40,644 bases of DNA from Coriobacteriales bacterium (lineage in GTDB: Bacteria > Actinomycetota > Coriobacteriia > Coriobacteriales > UMGS124), in NCBI GenBank assembly GCA_017515595.1, contig JAFWFL010000127.1, positions 1 through 40,644 of the forward strand, read 5' to 3'. The notes under the pieces are model-generated. The model had not been told where the DNA came from, ran no database searches, and worked only from the letters and a program-made list of their open reading frames with translations. A program made the translations under genes and the position numbers. The stretch's first letter is position 1. Each line of letters begins with the position of its first letter. Positions 35,348 through 40,644 of this stretch are shown in pieces.

Positions 35348-38300
35348 ATGAGTATGTGCAAGAAAACCCGGCATACGAGACGTGCGGTTATAGCGCTTCT
35401 CGTATCAGCGACGCTTGCGGTTGCGCTCCTGTGTGCCGCCGCGCTCGCAAATCCCGCGTCTTCGCAGCAGCCAACGCTCACCTCAGAGCAGATTCAGCAG
35501 CTGCTCCAAGCGCATGACTACACACCCGGCGAAGCCATTGTTGTAGCTGAGGAAGATATGGATCTGAGCGCTTACCGGACAGAACAGCTTGCCCAAGTAA
35601 GCCGCAATGCTCTTGGCCTCACCGCTGAAGCGGCCCAAGAAAGCAGCGAGCCCCTCTGCCTTGTGGCTGCCGGGCGTGCGCAAGCCTCGAATGCAAGCGC
35701 ATACACGGTTTTTCTCATCAGCTCTGATACACAAACCACAGAAGCGCTCATTGCCGAACTGTATGCCAACCCCAAGGTGATCTCGGCCGAGCCAAACTAC
35801 ATTTCTTATAACAGCACAAGTTTCACAGAAGAAGATGCTCAGACTGAGGAAGAGGCCGGTTTGGATTCTGACATATCATATGATGACTCTTATGACGTAA
35901 CCCCTGTTGAACGCCCCAACTACCACAGCGAAGTGGGCGACCTGACCGGCATGCAATGGAGCATGAACAATAACGGCACCATCAACACCCCCGAGGGCGC
36001 CGCACAGGTGGGTGTCGATATGGACATACCTGGCTGGGATGAGTATCACAACAATGGTGCTGACCCAAATGCTGTCAATTCCTCAGGTGTTATAGCAATT
36101 ACAGACAGCGGTTTTGATCTGAACCACCCCGACCTCAAAGATGTATTTATTACGCTCACTGAAGAACAGCAGGAAAAATATGGTTGCGGCCCCCACGGCC
36201 TGAACGCATCAGCAGATCCCGAGGATCCTGATTATCTCGAAAAACGCGGTGACCTTACCGACCCTATTAACCATGGCACGCATTGTGCAGGCATTATGGC
36301 AGCTGCCTGGAACGGCGACGGTGTCTCTGGCGTAGCAAACGGTGCCAAAATCCTTGGTGTACGCCTCTCGGCTCTGGATGGTTCTCAGGGTGCAGCAAGC
36401 AATATTCGTGCATTCGAGTTTCTCACCAGCATCGCAAAAGAAATCAACCTCAAGGCTGTTAACTGCTCATGGGGTTCTGAACTGGGTGTTATTGAGTTCT
36501 CATTCACACTGCTTGTAAACAAGCTTGGTGAGCAAGGTGTTATTACCGTATTCGCAGCTGCCAACGACGCCGCTGACCTTTCTGGCTCTATTTCCACGGG
36601 CGCCTATATTGACAGTCCCTATCTCATTGTGGTTGATGCTCTGAACCCGGCCGGCCAGAACGTTATCTTTAGCAATTACAGCGCCACTTCAACCGACGTA
36701 TATGCACCGGGTTCTAATATTATCTCCACCGTCCCTGACGTTGTTTTTGATAATTTAAATAACAGATACATGGGATACCGGTATTTCTTTGCAGAAAACG
36801 ACACGGGTATTTTGAACTACATCGACTTCAGTAATGAAGGCAGCGCGAGTTCAAACGGAGTAGAAGTCTTTGCTACCAATCCGGTTGATGACAGTAATGC
36901 CCAGACCATTGGCGAGATAGTTGAGGGCATTGGCGTAAATGACGGCTTCCTCTATGAGATTGGCCTCGATGAGTTTACAAGCACGGCATTTGTATATCCT
37001 GACGATGAAGAATCTGATGACGGCATAAAAACCTACCAGGGTGAAGCATATATAGCATTGCCGGTAAAAACAGCAGCCGAGAATATCGCGTACGTCTCCG
37101 CACGCTTTGCCACACAAGAAGAAACCCTGCAAAGCGCAGACCTGTACCTTATGGGCTTTGTTGCCAATACAGTTGATGGCGGTACCAAGGTTGTTGAGTT
37201 CGCTTGGGAAGACGCTTCCGGCCTCAGGAATTCAGTATATAACCGTGCGACCTACCACGCATGGATGCCCGCCACTCTTGACGTCCGGTATCTGCTGGAA
37301 GCTGATGAAGAAGCTACGAGCGTTTATCTCGACAGCGAGGGCCGCATGATTGTGCGTCTGGACATGGGCGCTTTTAACCCGTCGTTCAGTACGGTTTGCA
37401 TCGACAGCATTGCGGTAGCCGGCGCTGATGCAAAAGCAGGCGCTTATACTATTTTCAGCGGAACATCAATGGCTGCTCCTGCCGTTACGGCAGCGCTTGC
37501 CGTTATTGCAAAGGACGAGCCACAAAACAGTGAGGTAGAAGATGCCGGCATGCTCGCACTCAAACGCGCTGCGCGTCTGCGTGCGGCTGTAATACAGACC
37601 CCTGAGCTCGAAAATATGTGCGCAACAGGCGGTTATGTTAATCTTGCGGCTTACAAAGATCTCGCCAGCACAGAAGACGGACCTTTAGCTCCCATTATTA
37701 CCGAGGCAATCCCGGATCAGTCAGAAAAAACACTGCAAGTCAACGGTTACTTCTTTGGCGATACTGTTGGTACGCTAACCGTTGACGGCATAGCCGTAAC
37801 AGCAAATACCTGGAGCGATACCACCATCATGGTCTCACTGCCCGAGGATCTGAACAACGGCGCACACGTGGTGGCAGTTTCCACAACCGGCTCAGAATTC
37901 AACGGCCTCAACCTCAAGGGTACCGACAAAGCGGCATTCTCATCTTCATATAACAATTCCGAACTGCGTCTTTATGAGAATAACCTTGCGATTCCCAATA
38001 TGAACGAGGGACTGACACTTGCCGGTACCGGCGGTCCTGAGGGAGCGCTTATTGCTTCCGGCGACTATATCTACGTAGTACAAAGGGATCTCGACAAATA
38101 CATTCGTTGTCTGTGGCGCTACCAAATCTCTACAGACACATGGTCAATGTGCGCAGCATTCCCCTCCGTTATACACTCTGCCAACAGGGGCTCCCTGACA
38201 GCTACTGAAGACGGCATTCTCTACTATGTACAATACATTGAACGTGATGAAAATTGGAATACTACCTCCTATCATGATCTTTATGATTACAACCCAAAGA

Positions 38301-39022
38301 CCGATACCTGGACCAAACGTGATGCTCCCAGTGACTTACCGGATTCTGCGCATCTCTTTGTCAAAGGCGATAACGTGTACTTTATTGGAGGCGCTTTGCC
38401 AACCGAATTCCTATACAAGGGTAAAGTCTATACGTATTCATACGAAGAAGACGCAGATAACTCAATATTTGACAACCTCTTGTTAGTAAGTGTCCTCAGG
38501 CCCGGTGCAGATTTGGTTGAGGTTTTGAGCATTTCTTCTGAGCTAGAGGGCGATATTCTCGACAATCTCAAGGACCACTCATCATATTTATTCCCTGATG
38601 GAATCGCTATCACCAATGACTACGTCTACTTCTGTGGACAGGAACCGCTTGGAGGTATGTATGACCTGCCGCGCGGACTCTATCGCATGCAACTTGATGA
38701 GGACGGCTATGTGACCGAGATTGTGAACCTGACATATGAAATGCGGGATGCCGGTATTGTCCAGGCAAAAGTATACAATCAGATAGCTATTGCAGCCATG
38801 CCGGGTGGTATTGCGGTTTTGGGCAATGCACTTGAGGAGGGTACAGACACCCATGTAATTGCCGGAGACTCAACCACGCCGGAGCCGCTTGATATTACAA
38901 GCAGCTATTATGAAGGCAATCATCAATTGGTAACCTGGCACGACGGAAAACTCTATGCTCTTGGCTTTAGCCCAAGCGAACCGCATCATATGTACTTCCG
39001 TTCGACCGAGTACAGCATTTAG
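35348..39022 (+). CDS. Large secreted S8 subtilase with inserted domain, IPT-like domain and C-terminal propeller
   Basis: This 1224-residue secreted serine protease has a signal peptide at about 14-40 and an I9-like propeptide to about 155, ending near VISAEPNY. The catalytic residues are Asp253 (ITDSGFD), His309 (NHGTHCAG), oxyanion Asn406 (AAAND) and Ser707 (SGTSMAAP). Asn and Ser are about 300 residues apart, against 66 in subtilisin BPN', so some 235 residues are inserted in the catalytic domain. An IPT/TIG-like domain follows (about 781-860), then Kelch-like strands with LWRYQISTDTW and LYDYNPKTDTW (about 895-1224). No LPxTG anchor is seen. The frame opens at 35177, but ATG 35348 has AGGTGA upstream and begins the signal peptide. 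Confidence 0.88.
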   Translation: MSMCKKTRHTRRAVIALLVSATLAVALLCAAALANPASSQQPTLTSEQIQQLLQAHDYTPGEAIVVAEEDMDLSAYRTEQLAQVSRNALGLTAEAAQESSEPLCLVAAGRAQASNASAYTVFLISSDTQTTEALIAELYANPKVISAEPNYISYNSTSFTEEDAQTEEEAGLDSDISYDDSYDVTPVERPNYHSEVGDLTGMQWSMNNNGTINTPEGAAQVGVDMDIPGWDEYHNNGADPNAVNSSGVIAITDSGFDLNHPDLKDVFITLTEEQQEKYGCGPHGLNASADPEDPDYLEKRGDLTDPINHGTHCAGIMAAAWNGDGVSGVANGAKILGVRLSALDGSQGAASNIRAFEFLTSIAKEINLKAVNCSWGSELGVIEFSFTLLVNKLGEQGVITVFAAANDAADLSGSISTGAYIDSPYLIVVDALNPAGQNVIFSNYSATSTDVYAPGSNIISTVPDVVFDNLNNRYMGYRYFFAENDTGILNYIDFSNEGSASSNGVEVFATNPVDDSNAQTIGEIVEGIGVNDGFLYEIGLDEFTSTAFVYPDDEESDDGIKTYQGEAYIALPVKTAAENIAYVSARFATQEETLQSADLYLMGFVANTVDGGTKVVEFAWEDASGLRNSVYNRATYHAWMPATLDVRYLLEADEEATSVYLDSEGRMIVRLDMGAFNPSFSTVCIDSIAVAGADAKAGAYTIFSGTSMAAPAVTAALAVIAKDEPQNSEVEDAGMLALKRAARLRAAVIQTPELENMCATGGYVNLAAYKDLASTEDGPLAPIITEAIPDQSEKTLQVNGYFFGDTVGTLTVDGIAVTANTWSDTTIMVSLPEDLNNGAHVVAVSTTGSEFNGLNLKGTDKAAFSSSYNNSELRLYENNLAIPNMNEGLTLAGTGGPEGALIASGDYIYVVQRDLDKYIRCLWRYQISTDTWSMCAAFPSVIHSANRGSLTATEDGILYYVQYIERDENWNTTSYHDLYDYNPKTDTWTKRDAPSDLPDSAHLFVKGDNVYFIGGALPTEFLYKGKVYTYSYEEDADNSIFDNLLLVSVLRPGADLVEVLSISSELEGDILDNLKDHSSYLFPDGIAITNDYVYFCGQEPLGGMYDLPRGLYRMQLDEDGYVTEIVNLTYEMRDAGIVQAKVYNQIAIAAMPGGIAVLGNALEEGTDTHVIAGDSTTPEPLDITSSYYEGNHQLVTWHDGKLYALGFSPSEPHHMYFRSTEYSI

Positions 39023-39030
39023 GCTATAAT
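39001..39030 (+). promoter_or_regulatory. Promoter of the PLP-enzyme gene overlapping the subtilase stop codon
   Basis: TTCGAC (39001-39006) and a perfect TATAAT (39025-39030) have an 18-base spacer that contains the TAG of the subtilase gene. A small dyad TTGTTG-TGAG-CAACAA (39030-39045) sits at the expected transcription start and may be an operator. Confidence 0.5.
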
Positions 39031-39087
39031 TGTTGTGAGCAACAAGGCAGGACCTACGGGCTGATAACAAACATAGGAGGTTATCTC

Positions 39088-40536
39088 ATGCTTCAGGAAT
39101 CAATAGACAGAAGATCAGCGGTTAAGATGCTTGCATTATCGGCAGTACCCGGGCTCGCAGCATCCGCGTCGTTGGTGCTCGCAGACGAGCCCGGCAAAAG
39201 CGATGTCGAAGCAATAACAATCGATAACATTCGCGACTACGTTGTGGGCGTCCATGAGGAAATCGAACTCGCAGACGGGTCAAAACGCCCGGCAATTGCC
39301 TTTGACAACGCAGCCACAACCCCGGCTTTGCAACCTGTTTTGGATGAAGTAACTGCTCAGCTGTCCATGTACGGATCCATTGGACGCGGCTTCTCTCAAA
39401 AGTCCGACCACTCAACCGACCTCTACAACGACACGCGCCAAAAAGTACTGTCTTTTGTAGGCGCAGATCCCGGTACTTACTCTTGCGCTTATGTTAACAC
39501 CGCTACCGACGGCCTCAATAAGCTCGCCTCAGCCCTTGTCCAGGACGAGAATACCGTTGTGCTTGCAACAAGAGCCGAGCATCATGCCAATGACCTGCCC
39601 TGGCGTGAACGCTGCCAGGTTCTCCATGCCGAGGTAGACGAGAAGGGCCGCATTATCTATGATGACATTGAGCGCCTGCTTGAGGAAAATAAAGTAGATT
39701 ATGTTACCGTAACGGCAGCCTCCAATGTGACCGGCTATGTTACCGATGTCCACCGTGTAGCACGTCTCGCTCATGCGCACGGCGCAAAGATCATTGTTGA
39801 CGGAGCGCAAATTGTCGCGCACCGCAAGTTCTCAATGCTTGGTGATACGCCCGAGGAAAACATTGACTTCATGACCTTCTCGGCACATAAAATGTACTCG
39901 CCTTTTGGAGGAGGCGCCCTGATAGGTTTTACCGACGTCTTAAATGAGCACATGCCCCAGTTCTATGGCGGCGGCATCGTGCGCGTTGTAGGAGATGACT
40001 GGGTAGTCTATAAAGACGCACCTGCAAAGTATGAGGCCGGCTCGCCCAACTACCCGGGTGTTGTAGGTCTGGGCAAGGCCATCGATGTGCTTGAACAGGT
40101 AGGCTTTGATGCTATTCAGGAACATGAGCAGGTTCTTATAAAGAAAATGATAGATGGTCTTCTGAGCATCGACAAAATGATTGTTTACGGAGACACTGAT
40201 GACATAAGCGACCGCGTGGGTGTAGTAACCTTTAACCATCCCGAGGTAAACACCTATGTTTTGGCCAAACGTCTCGCCGCCTCCTTTGGTGTAGCCACAC
40301 GCAGAGGCGCCTTCTGCGCACATCCATACGTATGGCGCCTTATGGGAATCCCCAACAACATTGTAGAAGGCTTTTTGGACTGCGTAGATGTAAACACCGC
40401 CGGCATGCTCCGCGTAAGCTTTGGCATCTACAATACCCCTGAAGAAGTTGACGAGTTCATAAGCATCCTCCCCAAAGCAATGGAAATGGCACTCGACGAC
40501 GCAAACCACTACTCCCGCGCTGAACCGGAGTACTAA
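39088..40536 (+). CDS. Cysteine-desulfurase-like class V PLP enzyme with a Tat-type leader
   Basis: This 482-residue class V aminotransferase-fold protein resembles SufS/CsdA. It has the PLP lysine Lys268 in FSAHKMYSPFGGG, Asp238 in VDGAQ, the ring-stacking EHHAND (164-169), and Cys410 in RRGAFCAHP at the position of the catalytic cysteine of group II desulfurases. The N-terminus carries a twin arginine (DRRSAVK, 7-13) and a hydrophobic stretch ending in LVLADEP near 35, so export by Tat, already folded with PLP, is predicted. That is very unusual for a desulfurase and does not fit a role with cytosolic SufCB. AGGAGG precedes the ATG. Racemase, lyase or selenocysteine-lyase-like roles remain possible. 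Confidence 0.83.
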   Translation: MLQESIDRRSAVKMLALSAVPGLAASASLVLADEPGKSDVEAITIDNIRDYVVGVHEEIELADGSKRPAIAFDNAATTPALQPVLDEVTAQLSMYGSIGRGFSQKSDHSTDLYNDTRQKVLSFVGADPGTYSCAYVNTATDGLNKLASALVQDENTVVLATRAEHHANDLPWRERCQVLHAEVDEKGRIIYDDIERLLEENKVDYVTVTAASNVTGYVTDVHRVARLAHAHGAKIIVDGAQIVAHRKFSMLGDTPEENIDFMTFSAHKMYSPFGGGALIGFTDVLNEHMPQFYGGGIVRVVGDDWVVYKDAPAKYEAGSPNYPGVVGLGKAIDVLEQVGFDAIQEHEQVLIKKMIDGLLSIDKMIVYGDTDDISDRVGVVTFNHPEVNTYVLAKRLAASFGVATRRGAFCAHPYVWRLMGIPNNIVEGFLDCVDVNTAGMLRVSFGIYNTPEEVDEFISILPKAMEMALDDANHYSRAEPEY

Positions 40537-40541
40537 TCAGG

Positions 40542-40561
40542 ATGACACGGGGTCGTGCTCT
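40542..40561. repeat. Dispersed motif ATGACACGGGGTCGTGCTCT
   Basis: This differs by one base from 10469-10488, and the first 13 bases differ by one from 29416-29428. It is three bases from the terminal palindrome. Confidence 0.75.
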
Positions 40562-40564
40562 TTG

Positions 40565-40644
40565 TTATCTTTATTGAGTGATCAACACGGTAAGAGGCCA
40601 TTTCAAAATGGCCTCTTACCGTGTTGATCACTCAATAAAGATAA
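40565..40644. repeat. Perfect 80-nt palindrome at the window end
   Basis: Arms of 39 bases (40565-40603 and 40606-40644) are exact reverse complements around a two-base centre CA. The right arm ends exactly at the last base supplied, so its true extent is not visible. It lies 28 bases after the PLP-enzyme stop and could act as a terminator. The length and perfection are also what a fold-back assembly artefact or a contig end at an inverted repeat would give. Confidence 0.9.

Noticed and set aside
1-40644. Assignment to a named species
   Set aside because: Gene content supports Eggerthellaceae-like Coriobacteriia, but no rRNA or marker gene in the window allows a species call.

Overview
The window looks like a chromosomal segment from an anaerobic actinobacterium of the class Coriobacteriia, most likely family Eggerthellaceae. 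This is inferred from gene content and I do not name a species. The signs are several Tat-exported respiratory reductases (a molybdopterin enzyme and flavoprotein fumarate-reductase relatives), membrane-bound LuxR regulators with an MFS-like 12-helix sensor half beside those reductases, a minimal SufC/SufB pair, and roughly balanced base composition.

Layout. 70-1564 (+): a small metallophosphoesterase overlapping metA. 1567-5817 (-): an Mbeg1-like alpha/beta hydrolase and a 997-residue fusion of beta-propeller-like, Cache-like and MFS parts. 5866-15235 (-): a seven-gene run for a DMSO-reductase-family complex: Tat-exported catalytic subunit, four-cluster ferredoxin subunit, NrfD/DmsC-like anchor, a winged-helix-like protein, a TorD chaperone, a UvrD-like ATPase and a polyferredoxin with an MvhD/FlpD-like centre. 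15459-18061 (+): divergent MFS-LuxR regulator, then a protein matching only the C-terminal half of a UvrD-type helicase. 18282-21867 (-): two Tat-exported flavoprotein reductases, with a second MFS-LuxR regulator reading away from them at 22113-23603 (+).

23702-32201 (-): QueT-like transporter, IphP-type phosphatase, a heterodimeric ABC exporter pair whose second half is broken by an in-frame TAA, a 670-bp non-coding stretch with a symmetric four-unit repeat, sufB-like and sufC genes, and an NlpC/P60-like hydrolase. 32401-40536: a third Tat-flavoprotein (+), modD (-), a large secreted subtilase (+) and a Tat-leader cysteine-desulfurase-like PLP enzyme (+). The window ends in a perfect 80-nt palindrome.

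How the parts may work together. The molybdoenzyme and flavoproteins are probably terminal reductases outside the membrane for small organic electron acceptors, each switched on by its neighbouring membrane LuxR sensor. Catechol dehydroxylases of Eggerthella lenta have this same arrangement, but no substrate can be read from the sequence. ModD and SufCB fit the molybdenum and Fe-S needs of such enzymes. The most unusual items are the two UvrD-like proteins bracketing the molybdoenzyme locus, the sensor-transporter fusion, the exported PLP enzyme, the 29111-29385 repeat element, the dispersed hairpin-linked motif, and the terminal palindrome.
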